A stretch of 64,000 bases of DNA from NCBI RefSeq assembly GCF_016808335.1, contig NC_053136.1:2152531-2216530 (forward strand), given 5' to 3'. Below the pieces are notes generated by a model. The model was not told the origin of the DNA and searched no databases. It saw nothing but the letters and a program-made list of their open reading frames with translations. The position numbers and the translations under genes were made by a program. This stretch comes from Panicum virgatum. Its lineage: Eukaryota; Streptophyta; Magnoliopsida; Poales; Poaceae. Positions 10,679-21,724 of this stretch are shown piece by piece (within the stretch, counting starts at the first letter, position 1; each line of letters begins with the position of its first letter).

Positions 10679-11992
10679 ATAGTCTTTGATTAGGACCCTC
10701 TCAAAAAAAAAAAACTCACGTCTCTAGGAGGATCATAATCGATTCATCGGAGACGGCCTCGAGCGCGCAGAGAAGAATCCAAGGTGTACTCGTACGTACA
10801 TGCCGGCAGAGATGTCGTGCCCGTCGACGGCCCCGGCCGGGTCAACAGCGGCCATGATGGGCCGCCCGTGCGTGCTTGCTATCCATGGTTTCCAAGGTCG
10901 TATCATGATCTTGGAGAGACCCAACGTGCAGCCTCCTCTCCTACTACTCCTTTCCAAAAATTTAAAACGAAACTAGGAGCGATACGCGCAGCGAACGACG
11001 CGCGTATCCAACGCAGCAACCGGCTGGGTGCCTAGGCTGTGATCATGGTAGCATCATGGGCATCCGTTTGGTGGCGCCCGAAGAAGATCGATCCCGCCGG
11101 TCTGCTGCCCTGCCCGGCCGGAAGTGAACTGTACTGTGCCGCGCGCGCCGGGTGGATTACATTACTCTGATCCGGCCATCATCACCGCGCCCACCCACCC
11201 CTACGCACGCGCGCCACTCGACTGGTAGGCAGCAGACGCGCCGCGCGCGCCGGCGTGCCGGACCGCCGGTCGCCCGCGGGCAAGCATGCCTAGTGCTCCA
11301 TCGAGCTGGTAGAGAGAGTAGCAACAGCCAGCGCAAGCGCAATGCACCCCGCCAGAGCAGAGAGCATGCTCGCCCGCCGCGATGCGTGCCGGCCCCGGGC
11401 GGCATTGCATTGCCTCGGCGCGAGGTCGCCATGATGGCGGCGAGGCGATCATGGCCCGGCCGGCCGGCGTGCCCCTGCGTGCCCTCGGCTCGAGGGGTGC
11501 CGTGGCCGCCGCCGCGGCCAGCCTAGTGCTGTGCATGCGCGCGCCCTCGCCGTCGCCCCCCCAAGATGATGGCCTCCTCCACCGCACCGCGCCGCGCCGG
11601 GCAGCGTTCGTCTAATCAGATGCTCCAGATGGATTAATTTGGATTCTCATGAAGCCAGCCAGCCGGGGGCATGCGGCTGATGATGGCCCGCGGACTGTCA
11701 TGCGCCCCACTAAGCAGAGATGGGCGCCATCATGTCCCCGATGACCCGGCATGTGGGCCCAACGTGCCCCCCATGTTCTTGCTAGTACTAAGTTCACTGT
11801 CACTCAAAAAGTTAGTACTACCATCAGTAGTAGGCTGGCTCTTTGATCAACAAAGCACTAGAATCTCGGAGTACATTCAAAATTGGATACGGAATCAACC
11901 GAACATTCCGTTTGGATACTACGTAGAATACGTCGTTGAGTGAAGGGAAAGGTAGGCTAGGGCGCTAGGCTACGACCCTCCCGCGCCTAAAC
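10679..11992. other. Intergenic DNA, GC-rich, no recognisable gene
   Basis: A GC-rich block (about 10740-11620) has long overlapping frames on both strands with low-complexity Arg/Pro/Ala composition and no known domain. I see no promoter or splice structure that would make any of them a gene. Confidence 0.5.
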
Positions 11993-12248
11993 TACTGCTC
12001 CCCTCGTCCCAGCAGTTCTGGGTTGGTTAAAATCAAATTTATTCAATTTTAACAATAATTAGTAAATAATTCTAATAATTTATAAAGATCTATAAAATAT
12101 TACTAGAATCGTTGTGAAAGCTATTATCATAATATATAAGTGTTTATATTAAAAGTAATCCATTCATAAAAATATTGATGATCAAAGTTAAACAAATTTA
12201 ATTTTAACTAAATGTAAAATTACTTATATTTTGGAATAGAGTGAGTAC
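11993..12248. mobile_element. Stowaway-like MITE, diverged
   Basis: The left end (TACTGCTCCCCTCGTCCCAG) and the reverse complement of the right end (TACTCACTCTATTCCAAAAT) both match the Stowaway terminus CTCCCTCCGTCCC with several changes. The interior is AT-rich and non-coding. TA flanks are consistent with the Tc1/mariner target. The ends are degenerate, so boundaries are within a few bases. Confidence 0.7.
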
Positions 12249-12632
12249 TACTGCGGAGTAGGACTATGCTTGCTAGGGAGTAGGAATACTAGTACAACCG
12301 AGTACACTATGTTGGTGTCGCTGACGGCCATGATCAGGGCTGCTGGGTAGGAGAGGATCGATATGGAAGTACACCTCCGAGAGCAGCCTAGCGGGGACCC
12401 CACCGGCAGCGGCATCACGCGGCCAAATTTAATTTATTATTGCTGCCCTAGGGGGCTGCCGGCGGCGGCGGCTGTGGTCATGCTCCGGCCTTCGGCCAGC
12501 AGGCGCCCACGGCAGAGGGTTGGCTAGCCTAGGGGGGGCGCGGCGCAGGGGACTGTGCGGCGGCGACGAGGCTGATCCGTTCCGACGACGGCCGCGGCGC
12601 ACACACACGGCACGGCACGGCACGGCCTTTGA

Positions 12633-12920
12633 GGCTGTGTTTAGATGGGGTGAAAAGTGGGGAGAAAAAGTCACATCGGTCACTGTAGCACACTGTAGTA
12701 TATTTCGTTTGTTTGTGGTAAATATTGTCCTACCATGACCTAACTAGGCTCAAAAGATTCGTCTCGCAACGTACATCAAAACTATGCAATTAGTTTTTTT
12801 ATTTAACTACATTTAGTACTCTATATATGGGTCATTTGCTATATTTAATGTTTCGATGTGATAGGGGATGTGACGAAAAGTTTGGAAAGTTTGAAAATTT
12901 TGTGGGAACTAAACACACCC
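12633..12920. mobile_element. Tourist-like MITE
   Basis: The left end GGCTGTGTTTAGAT and right end (reverse complement GGGTGTGTTTAGTTCC) form an inverted repeat. The interior holds the common grass MITE words CAAAAGATTCGTCTCGC and CAATTAGTTTTT. These match a widespread PIF/Harbinger-type family. I could not define a clean 3-bp duplication. Confidence 0.72.
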
Positions 12921-13252
12921 GGAGCTGAGCCTGCCGAGGCCTTTAAGCAAGGGGGATGGGTGGGTGGTGTGGAGCCCTTTTGGGCTTTCCACCACCGGAC
13001 CGGCGCGGCGTCTGCCGGATTTGGCTCTTGTGCAGCCGCCGCCGCCGCATCGTCGCCCAGGCAGTGACATGTCAGGCGGGCCTGATTCGATTCGAGGGCG
13101 GTCAGAGGTTCGGATCAATGGCACGCAGGCAGGCATGCCCATTGTGCTCATGAGACCATCCCTGCGGCTGCGCTGGCAGGCTGTGGTGCGCAGGGCAGGC
13201 TGACTCGAGTACATGAGCCTCGCGTGCACTGGCACACCACAGAATCTCTCTC

Positions 13253-13570
13253 TGGCTGTGTTTGGTTAAACGTCTTGTCAAGTTTACACAAAAAGACAAA
13301 CACCTGTATGGAGTACTAAATGAAGTCTATTTGCAAAATCTTTTCAAGGATGTGTGTAATTTTTCGAGACGAATCTAGTGGCGGTAATTAATTGATGATT
13401 TGGTACAGTGATGCTACAGTAACCATCCTCTACTCGCGCGGTCAAAGGCCTCATTAAATTCGTCTCGCGATTTACACGGGGGGTTGTGGAGGTGGTTTTG
13501 TAATTAGACTTCATTTGATACTCTAAATTAGCGGTCAAAGCGTGCTACAGTATTTCCATGAAAAAAACCA
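13253..13570. mobile_element. Tourist-like MITE, right end eroded
   Basis: It starts with GGCTGTGTTTGGTT and contains two inverted AATTCGTCTCG-type words (around 13366 and 13457) and GCTACAGTA motifs typical of the same MITE group as the 12633 element. The right end is not a good inverted match and runs into GCTAGCTAGGGCCCGGGA, itself repeated at 13641. It is non-coding. Confidence 0.5.
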
Positions 13571-14290
13571 GCTAGCTAGGGCCCGGGACCTCCGGACACC
13601 CGCATCAGTCATCAGCCTGGTCGTGGCTGCCGATTAGCTAGCTAGCTAGGGCCCGGGAGCTTTTGATGCCTGGAGCAACACAAGACAAGGATGGTGGAGG
13701 GAGTGGATGCCTTGTTGCTGGCCCGGCCGGCCAGTCCACTGAGCTCGCGGTGGTCTGCCCAGCTCAGGTAAAGTCTAGTCAGCCATCAGAGGATCGATCG
13801 GATTCCCCACTTGTCCTATTTGCCCCGTTGGTGGCAGCGCCTCCTGCGGCTCAGCGGCGGTAGTGCTGTGGCCTGTGGCTGACCCGTTGGTGCACGGCGG
13901 CACGCCCGCACGCCGCGCAGAAGGCCACCCATGCATGACCCACCTCCACCTCCATCTGCAGGATGGGCCGACACGTGGCCGCCGCCGCGCCGAGGGGGGG
14001 TGAGCTGAGCTGGGGTGCCGAGCCTTTGCGCAGCAGCCGGCCGGGGACACGACGACTGCACGGGGCACGCGCGCCCACTACCCCCAATCGAGTGCCCACG
14101 CACGGGCACGGCCTCTCTTCCCCTTCCTCATCGATCACCTTCGATCCCCGCGCCCCTGTATCTACTCGAGACCAGCGAAAGCCGCCGGCCCGGCCGGGGA
14201 GGTAAAAAAAAATCGAAGTCGCGGTGAAGCCGGCGAAAAAAGAAGAAGGCCCGTGGGTGGGGAAGAAAAAAAAGAACCACCACCGCGGCC
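13571..14290 (+). promoter_or_regulatory. Upstream region of the second bHLH gene
   Basis: GC-rich sequence leads to the TATA box at 14295. It carries the direct repeat GCTAGCTAGGGCCCGGGA (13571 and 13641). Open frames on both strands look compositional. No defined regulatory element beyond the TATA box can be supported. Confidence 0.35.
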
Positions 14291-14294
14291 CATT

Positions 14295-14300
14295 TATAAA
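14295..14300 (+). promoter_or_regulatory. TATA box of the downstream bHLH gene
   Basis: TTTATAAACC suggests a start near 14325. A leader intron is then likely from 14429 (ACG|GTGAGG) to 14927 (TTTGGTTCAG), leaving a leader of only about 140 nt with no upstream ATG. Confidence 0.65.
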
Positions 14301-14961
14301 CCGGGTGCATGCTCCTCCTCCCTCAGCTCAGCTCGCCATTTGCGCTCGCACAGCTGCTGCTCAAGCTCCCCTCGCCTCAGCAACGGCCTTGTTCCAGTCC
14401 AACCCCTTCTCCGTGCGCCGCCGGCACGGTGAGGAGAGGGGCTTGGCTTGCCGGGGGTTCGATCATCGCATGTAACGCCTCCTCCTCCTCCTCCTGTTCT
14501 ATTCTGCTCTGCTCTGCTTTTTTTTTTTTGAAGTGCAATTCTGCTCTGCTTGTTCGGGGCTAATGCTTGTACCATCTCTGCCGCTAGGCCAGCCAGTCAG
14601 CCACATCCTGTTGCGCTGTTGCCACTTGAAAAGGTCGCCTTGGCTAGGCTTGGCTTCGCATCGTGCGCACTGAATTCGCACTTAGACTTGCACAAGAATG
14701 GCACGGCACTGAGTTCGCACTTGGGGTTTGGTTGCGTTGCATCGCCATTGCCTGCTCTGATTAGTGTCTCTCTCTCTCTTTTTTTTTGTGCGTGTGTCTG
14801 AGGCTGCTCTGATTACTGATCAGTGTTGTTGCGCGTCGCCTCGCTTTCTGCTTGCAATTCGTTCCACTCCTATAGTCCTAGCATTATCTGGATGCTCGCG
14901 TTTTGATGCACGTTTCATTTGGTTCAGACGGCTTCAGAGCTGAAACGGAGGCGTCAACGCG

Positions 14962-15642
14962 ATGCAGGGAGGCCACGGCTACGGCGCCTACGGTTACGGC
15001 GCCGTGGGCGGGTACGTCTACGACGCCGGCGCGTACGCCCCCGCGGGCGGGTACTACCCCGACGGCGGGTACCCGTCGGCGCCGGCCTACGACGAAGCGC
15101 TCGCCGCGCCCGGCCGTTGGGCGCACGACATCCCGGCGCCGCCCGGCGGGCTCGAGCTGGAGCCGTCGGAGGCGTGCCCCAAGAACTACGTCGTCTTCGA
15201 CCAGACGAGCGCCCACAGCCGGGTCATGTTCCACCCCTCCCTGGCGCGCAAGCTCGGGGCGCCGCCGGAGTCGTCGTACGGCGGCGCCGGCGCGTGCACC
15301 GCGGACGCAGACGACGACGGATGCTCGCGGGTGCGGCCGGAGGAGGACCCGGAGGAGATTGACGCGCTGCTGAGCCTGAGCTCGGAGGACGACGCGGCGA
15401 GCACGGCGCGCTCCGCGGGCAGCGGACGGGACGACGGGAGCTCCGCGGACTCGGCGTGCTCGTCCGGCGCCGGCGGCAAGAAGAAGGCGCGGATCAAGAA
15501 GATGATGCGGGCGCTCAAGGGCATCGTCCCCGGCGCCAAGCAGAAGGACGCGCCGGCCGCGCTGGACGAGGCCGTCTGGTACCTCAGGTCGCTCAAGGTG
15601 GAGGCGGCGAAGAAGCTGGGTGCGCGCGGCTCCGGCAGCTAG
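14962..15642 (+). CDS. SAC51-like atypical bHLH protein, copy 2 (226 aa)
   Basis: This is a tandem paralogue of the gene at 8827, on the same strand, about 5.4 kb downstream. The Gly/Tyr-rich N-terminus (MQGGHGYGAYGYG) is followed by GLELEPS, CPKNYVVFDQT and SRVMFHPSLA, an acidic IDALLSLSSEDD segment, and a C-terminal HLH at about 181-220 (MMRALKGIVPGA, LDEAVWYLRSLK). As in copy 1, the basic region lacks canonical DNA-contact residues, so it probably works by dimerisation. The CDS is intronless, with one likely intron in the leader (14429-14927). Unlike copy 1 it shows no upstream ATG in the predicted spliced leader, which implies loss of uORF control. The start ATG is the first in exon 2 and matches copy 1. 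Confidence 0.9.
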   Translation: MQGGHGYGAYGYGAVGGYVYDAGAYAPAGGYYPDGGYPSAPAYDEALAAPGRWAHDIPAPPGGLELEPSEACPKNYVVFDQTSAHSRVMFHPSLARKLGAPPESSYGGAGACTADADDDGCSRVRPEEDPEEIDALLSLSSEDDAASTARSAGSGRDDGSSADSACSSGAGGKKKARIKKMMRALKGIVPGAKQKDAPAALDEAVWYLRSLKVEAAKKLGARGSGS

Positions 15643-16490
15643 CCGGGCCGGTGCGCCGATCGCCGACAGGCACCAGTCGATGGCGTCGGCACGGGCACGA
15701 GGCGGCGGCAGCCATGATCTTGCCCAACTCCTTTTGCTCGATCGCAGCGGCAGGCCGCAGCGGAGGTGTTGATGATTGCGTCGTGTGCTGCTCATGATGG
15801 CGATGGCGACGATGATGGTGGCGCGTCCCCTGTTCCTTCGCTGTGATCATCGTGTTCGTTCGTGTCCGGTGTTGTCGGGGTCGGCACGGCACAAAGCTAC
15901 CGGGCTGGCTGCCTTTTGCCTCCGCCGTGCCGATCGAGTATTCTGCCCCTTTTGTCTCGTGCTAGCGCGCAATAGTAGCAACCTGATGATGCATGCTTTC
16001 TCTCTAAATGACAGCACTCTAAACAAACGCTGTACTTCCGAATGCATGCCTCCCTCTTAAATCTTGACTGCAACCTTGATTAGGGCGTCGATGGTTGTTT
16101 ATCTATACGAGCTTTGTTTTGACATAATTACTGACCAATGATTGGCTTCAGCTGCTATGTATAGTACTAGTATTAGTGTAATGGTTCGTCGTTCGTGCTC
16201 TGATGGGTAGTGTCACAATCCTTGACCTCCCAAAGCCTTCTCACTTGCTCTGGGCATGGCAGCTGACTACTTCAGTGTCGCCATCCATAAAAGACAGGCC
16301 AATAAAGTATTGGGGGTCTTCAAATTTCTCTCTCTTCTGTATGTATAACAGACAGAGTCTAAAGCTCGATGCTGCCATTTTTTTTCTTCAAATTATTAGT
16401 TTTTCTTTCAGGGCTTTTCAAATTATCATTTCAACGAGGCCGAACTGGCAGTCATATCGGGCCATCGCACTGGACAAAAACATGAGCCCA
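15643..16490. other. 3' flank of the second bHLH gene, no gene seen
   Basis: 3' UTR-like sequence followed by ordinary intergenic DNA up to the inserted Mutator-like element. No domain-bearing frame is visible. Confidence 0.55.
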
Positions 16491-16559
16491 GTTAAATGGA
16501 TTTTTTTTTTATTTTTTTTGATTTATCAAAAATATATTCCAATTTTTTTTCCAAATTTA

Positions 16560-16800
16560 TCACCCTGCCGCCAGTTCATCCGGCGGTAGCGAGTTATCGC
16601 CAGATGGACCGGCGGTAGGGGCTGTGGGCCACGGCCTGACAACCTTTCGCCGGTTCAATTGGCGGTAGGAGGCCAGACCGATGGGCCGTGGTGGGTCGGG
16701 AACCTACCGCCAGTTGAAAACGGCGGTAGCAGCCACTTACCACCAGCTCATCCGGCGGTAAGTACCCACCGCCGAACCAACCGGCGGTAAGCACCCGCTC
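16560..16800. repeat. Left subterminal GGCGGTA hairpin array
   Basis: At least eight TACCGCC/GGCGGTA words are arranged as short inverted pairs separated by about 13 bases of the type GTTCATCC. Each pair could fold as a small stem-loop. The matching array near the right end is at 21725-21945. Confidence 0.8.
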
Positions 16801-17391
16801 TTAATGCCCGGCCGGCTCCTCCAGTGCTGCCGCCCGCCCGCTCCCCCGCACCGCCGCCCGCGTCACGCCTGGTCAGGGCCGCCCCCCGGCCGCAGCGCGG
16901 CGGCGTGCGCCCGGCCCCCGCGCGCCGGGGTTTGGCAGGCCGGCGCATGCCACCTTGGGTCGCACGCACGACCGTGCGCGCCTACTCGTCTGAGGTAAAT
17001 TTTAAAATCTAGTTTTATTAATAATAGTTGGAAGATTAGCACTAGGAATATTAGTGATTTGGATATAGTTTTAGATTTAGAAAAAGTTTTAATAAATATT
17101 AGTGATTTGGATATAATTGTTTTTAATATAAAATTGTAGAATATGAAATTGAAAATATTAGTTTTCATACGAATATTATTTTACATATAAATATTAATGG
17201 GTTCAAATAGACATATTAGTCTCATAGAAATATTATTAATTGATATTATATTACATAGAAAACCTACGAATATATGTCAGTAATAGAAATTCTAGAGAAA
17301 CAATTAAGATAGATTTTAAAATAGCAGAAACATTTATTAGCGTTGATTAAATTCTAAGGACGAGTAATTATTGTCGTAAATGTTGGCAGGC

Positions 17392-17837
17392 ATGTCAGAT
17401 GATTTGTATTTTCAAATGTTCTATGGGTCAAGAGAAGTTAGATATGGTTCTGGAGGGGTAGATTTGTCAGAGTTTAGCTCAATCACAAAAAATGTACCCC
17501 GAGCTAGAGAGAGGACTTGGATTTCAATATCCAATTGGCTATTTAAAGCTTTCGGCCTTAATCGAAATGAACATGAGATCTCTGTCATGGCAGTGGTTAG
17601 TCGAAGGAAACTAGTGTTTGGGAGTTATTGCCACTTGAAGGGACGCAAAATTGGAGGAACTATGTCAATATAAGTAGTAGCCGAGGCTTACCGCTTGTGT
17701 TGTTTGTTCAAGCGTTCGAGAAGATTAGTTTTAGTACTGAAGCGAGTGGGGATCATGAAGGGCAGGGAGATATAGTATCGGAAGATACCGAGACAATACA
17801 TGATCCGGGCGATGGGATGTGTTGGGCAGTGCAATAA
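17392..17837 (+). pseudogene. MULE N-terminal-like fragment, frameshifted
   Basis: From ATG 17392 the frame gives MSDDLYFQMFYGSREVRYG, a GVDLS motif and a WLFKAFGLN segment. It shifts frame near 17630 into PLEGTQNWRNYVN and SSSRGLPLVLFVQAF, ending at 17837. The order resembles the N-terminal part of proteins encoded by grass Mutator-like elements, which precedes the MuDR DNA-binding and transposase domains; those later domains are absent here. An acceptor-like TTGGCAG stands just before the ATG. Homology is by recollection of the family pattern, so the confidence is moderate. Confidence 0.5.
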
Positions 17838-18009
17838 TCACGAGTAGGTCGATGCAGTGGCAGTACGACTATTAGATCCATGCGATAGTACGCTCGATGG
17901 GATACGACATTGCACTGACAGTACGACGACCAGGCTGCATGCAATACAACTATGACCGGTACCCGTTGAGCTGAGGCCGCGGTGTCATGACCGCCTATAT
18001 ATATCTGCA

Positions 18010-18752
18010 GTGGCAGACGCATTGCTACTCGCTTCGGTAGCAGCGTCTTGCTTAGGTAGTTATGTCTGGGGGGGGTCGTCTAGTGGTAAGGGTTTCGGTG
18101 ATGGGAGAGGAAAGGGGTTACGAAAGGGACCGTCTATTGTGTGGGAGGGTCATGTTGGTCCTGAGATTCATCCAGAACCAGTGTTTGAGTTTCCGATACA
18201 GAGCAAAAGTGAGTTCACTACCACAAAACCTCTGAGAGGATACGATAATCGCAAAGAGGATTTGGCCAAAATGCATGCATGGTGAGGATTGTGTAGTGCA
18301 GATGATGACCGAGGGAGAGGATGGAGGCCGTCGTTTCTTCAAATGTCCGCGAGCATGGGTAACTCTAACTAACCTTCGTTTGTAACATGTGTCGCATCTC
18401 GTTCGTATTACTTACCCCAGGTTACATGTTTCAGTCTTCCGCAGATGAGGATGGTTGCGGGTTCGTTAGGTGGGTGGATCCAGCTCCTATTCATCTACAT
18501 CAAGAATACATTGAGTACCTGCAGAATCGTATCTTCGATCTAGAAATGAATATTGGTGACAACGGCACGGAAGATGATGACAACAATGTTGCCGTGTCAC
18601 AGGAGACAATCTGCAGTGATCCATACTGCAATTGTCCGTGTCACAAGAAAGATGGGGATCTGCCACCGCCGCCAACACCGCCGCCGCCACCAACAACGGA
18701 CGCTTACTATGTCGAAGGAGCCACACAATATGCAAGGTGGCCGCACTACTAG
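18010..18752 (+). pseudogene. GRF-like zinc-finger minigene 1 (two exons, broken)
   Basis: The first exon carries a basic/polar leader and, after a one-base frame change near 18270, a zinc-finger half with CMHGEDC and GRRFFKCPRAW, ending at a donor (TGG|GTAACT, 18358). The second exon (about 18433-18752) supplies DEDGCGFVRWVDP, then a helical segment (HQEYIEYLQNRIFDLEMN) and a Cys/Pro-rich tail. C-x-n-C, GRRFFKCP and CxFVRWxD together fit the GRF zinc-finger pattern, a nucleic-acid-binding module found in topoisomerases and nucleases. It lies wholly inside the transposon and shares its layout with the minigenes at 19200 and 20803. Confidence 0.55.
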
Positions 18753-19199
18753 GTGTAACTTTTGTTATATTCGAATAAGAGCTGACTATCTAAAAAACCT
18801 ACGCCATGCTAGGTTTATGATAGTGTGCTGTCTTTATGCCGCTCGATTTATCCTAGAGGTAGAACGTTCAGTACGTCTGTGTATTGTCTTCACTTGATCA
18901 ATGATGTTTGCATGCCGGGGAACCATTTCTGACTGATGTGACGCGTCCAGGCCAAAGGACACAGCTGTGTGAAGTGTGCAGTGCTTTTATCACGAATAGA
19001 CCGGTGCAGTGCTATGCATAGGACGAGATGCTCGCTGCATGTACATCCGTGAACCAGTGACAAGACACCTCACTGCATTCTTTTCGGAACATCCGTGAAC
19101 ATAGCCCATGGACCTTCCAAGTTCCTCCATAAATAAGGCCACTAGGCAGACCATGGAACCATACAACAACACACTGCAAGCACCAAACAACTCAAAAAT

Positions 19200-19787
19200 A
19201 TGTCTTCCTCAGGATCCACCTATATTCCTTGGAGTAAGCGTGGAGCAAATGTACCACAAGGAATCCAGGTGCCTATGTGCTTTTGCGGTTCGTTGTGCAA
19301 GCTCATGCAGTCGACAGTCTTGGGAGACGACTTTCGGCATGAGGTTCTTCATGTGTGACAACTATGAGTATGATCCACCCAAGCGTTACGGCAACGACCG
19401 AGCTAAGGTACTAAAATAAACTACCAGATCTTTGCAATTGTTGACTAGTTACTGATTACTAACATGATTTGGGGAAAGTCTCCACCGCCTCTATGTGATT
19501 TCATGTAGTGGTTAGACACCGAGCAATCTCAGGAGGCTAAGGATCACGTTGAACGCGAAGCAAGGTGGGCTGCAGAAAGGTGGCAACGAATGCTGCACGA
19601 GCAAAAGATGGAGGAGAAGCGCAAGAAAGACCAGAAAGATATCCGGAAGAGGATTGCAGAAGTCGAACGTCAGGAGGCGGAGGCACGTGAAGCTGACAGG
19701 GAGAAGAAGCGAGAGAGGGCCCGCCGTGCTAAGGAAGCAGGGCCCGAGGCTATTAGGAAGGGGAAATATCCCCGGTGCACTCAGTAA
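19200..19787 (+). pseudogene. GRF-like zinc-finger minigene 2 with coiled coil (broken)
   Basis: The start ATG is at 19200 (MSSSGSTYIPWSK). Exon 1 has MCFCGSLCK, a one-base frameshift near 19330, and then GMRFFMCDNYEYDPPKRYG up to the donor at 19408 (AAG|GTACTA). Exon 2 starts after GGGGAAAG at 19479 with PPPLCDF. It hits an in-frame TAG directly after the next Met, then runs WLDTEQSQEAKDHVER into a strongly charged Lys/Glu/Arg coiled coil (19560-19780) ending at TAA 19787. CxCG...C, GMRFFxC and CDF..WLD match the GRF pattern. One frameshift and one stop make it a pseudogene in this copy. Confidence 0.6.
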
Positions 19788-19995
19788 AGCACCACCATGT
19801 AATCTACGCAATTTAAATTCTCTAAGGCATGGTTACCGTGTTGCACGTGCCACTATAGTTCGTTGTTTTAGTTCCAAGTTCAGAGCAAATGTATCATGCG
19901 TCATTTATCATAGTAGTGCAGACGTAATGATCCGTTGCTATGTTATCGTTATCTTAATGAAATCAATCACTTTATGGCTCCTGCCTAATTTTATT

Positions 19996-20700
19996 GTGCA
20001 TTGGATTCGAGTATAAAGTAAACTGCTATGAGTTGACGTTGAAAGGACGCTAATTGAATGCCTTGTCTGTCCTGCGCAGTGAATGGTGCTCGCTTTTGCT
20101 GGCAGCGGTGTGGAGCAGTGAGTGGCCCCTTCCGACGTTAAAGTTGTAAGGGCAGCAGTGTGGCGCATGAGGGCATCTCATGACTCCGTCGCTGTTTCAA
20201 AGGACAATGCTAGCAGTCCTTCCTGTTGTCCTGTGTGAGGTCAGCAGGGTGCAGCAGGGACTGGTCATTTCCGTGTTTAATGACAGGGCAGCAGTGTTGA
20301 GCTGTGAGTGGTCACGTCAGTCTTTAAAGTGCAAAGAGCAGTAGTCTCATTTAATCGTGCATTGGATTCGACTACACAGTGAACTGACATAACTTGACGT
20401 TGAAACGACGCTAATTGATTGCTTTGCCTGTCATGGCGTGAGAGTGCAATAGTGTGCCACAGTTAATGGCGATCGTTTTTACTGCCATGCGATTGCAAAA
20501 GTCAGGAGCAGTGAGAGGTCGTGTCCGTGTTTAAAGTGCGATCAGTGAGCGGTGTGGAGCGTGCGAGTGCAGAATTGTGGAGCACTGTGGAGCAGTGAGA
20601 GGTAATGTCTGTGCTTAAAGAGCTTCAACTGTTGACATGAAAGGTCACTGTGAATGCAAAATGATACACTCCGTGACTCCCTCGCTGTTGGAAAGGACGA
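19996..20700 (+). repeat. Diverged 361-bp tandem repeat pair inside the transposon
   Basis: The segment beginning GTGCATTGGATTCGA at 19996 recurs at 20357, followed in both by TTGACGTTGAAA.GACGCTA and by GCAGTGAG-type words. A further partial recurrence of GGAGCAGTGAGAGGT occurs near 20510 and 20590. No open frame is shared between the units. Confidence 0.6.
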
Positions 20701-20802
20701 TGCAGGCAGTCTAGCGTGTATAAAAGGCGAGCATGTGGTGCACGAGAGCACATGTTTGCAAATTTGCTTCCATATATTTTCAGTTAGCCCAAACAAACTG
20801 CT

Positions 20803-21309
20803 ATGAGCTCCTCATTCTCCAGGGCAGCTTTCCGTCGAGAAATGGAGGCTAATTTAGGACCCTCTCCTAACGATCCCAATAGATGTATTACATATTGCAA
20901 GGTATGGCCGAAAGGTGTAGAGCCACCCGATTGCTATTAGCAGACGCGTTGTGTTCCGAACATATCTTGTGATTACAAGACTTTTGGCTAGAGGTATTGG
21001 TGTTGCAAGAATACCGAGGAAGTCCAAAAAAAAAGGTACAACAATACAGGTATAAATTAATTTGTACATTTGTTTGTCTAGTGGTTTTGTTATTTTTAAT
21101 AATTTTGAATCGTTTCTTGTTTACGAAAGTACGCTGGTGATGACACGCATACTCATTGGTGTCATTTCCATGAGTGGATTGACACCTGGATCACTCATCG
21201 TGATCAGCAATATATGGAGTGGTTGAAAAAGATGGATGAAGATATGCGCAACCGCGAGCGCGCGAAAGCAAACAGGGCGGGACGCGATAAGGGTACTGGC
21301 CGTGAATGA
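20803..21309 (+). pseudogene. GRF-like zinc-finger minigene 3 (two exons, broken)
   Basis: The start ATG is at 20803 (MSSSFSRAAFRREMEAN). Exon 1 continues PNDPNRCITYCK, crosses stop codons near 20938 and 20990, and contains RYWCCKN before a splice-like break. The second part (about 21125-21309) reads YAGDDTHTHWCHFHEWIDTW, then a charged helical tail ending at TGA 21309. The order of Cys pair, aromatic-Cys and C-x-F-x-x-W-I-D repeats the minigenes at 18010 and 19200. It is preceded by a CATATATTTTCAG tract. Weak in detail, but the shared plan across three copies supports it. Confidence 0.5.
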
Positions 21310-21724
21310 TGGATGTTGTAGTGCTCCGTCTCATTAGGATGAATCGTGCTGTCTGAATAAGTAATGTAACTGTCCGGCCAATATGTTGAGTGTTTATTTT
21401 GGATGCCTCTTTTCGCTTCCTATGTATTGTTTTCCCTACCGTGCTTTTCATATGTACTCGTGGTGTTATGGAGTTTGTTCTCCTTTCTAATAAAATCGTG
21501 TATCATCCGATATTGGAAAAACATCGTACTACTACTCTGTACAAATAGAAAATCGGGCAACTACTAGCAAAATCGGTCACCTTCTTTCAATATTTTTGAA
21601 CGTTCGAACGGCTATTATTTTCGGAAGAGCGCTAAGAAAAAAGAAAAAAGATGTAATTAAACTAGAAAAAACACAAAAATAATAGATCCACCAAACACAA
21701 AAATAATATAGACTCAAAGGGCAC

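Noticed and set aside
11152..11615. Coding genes in the GC-rich block between the bHLH paralogues
   Set aside because: Competing frames on both strands with low-complexity content, no family motif and no splice or promoter logic.
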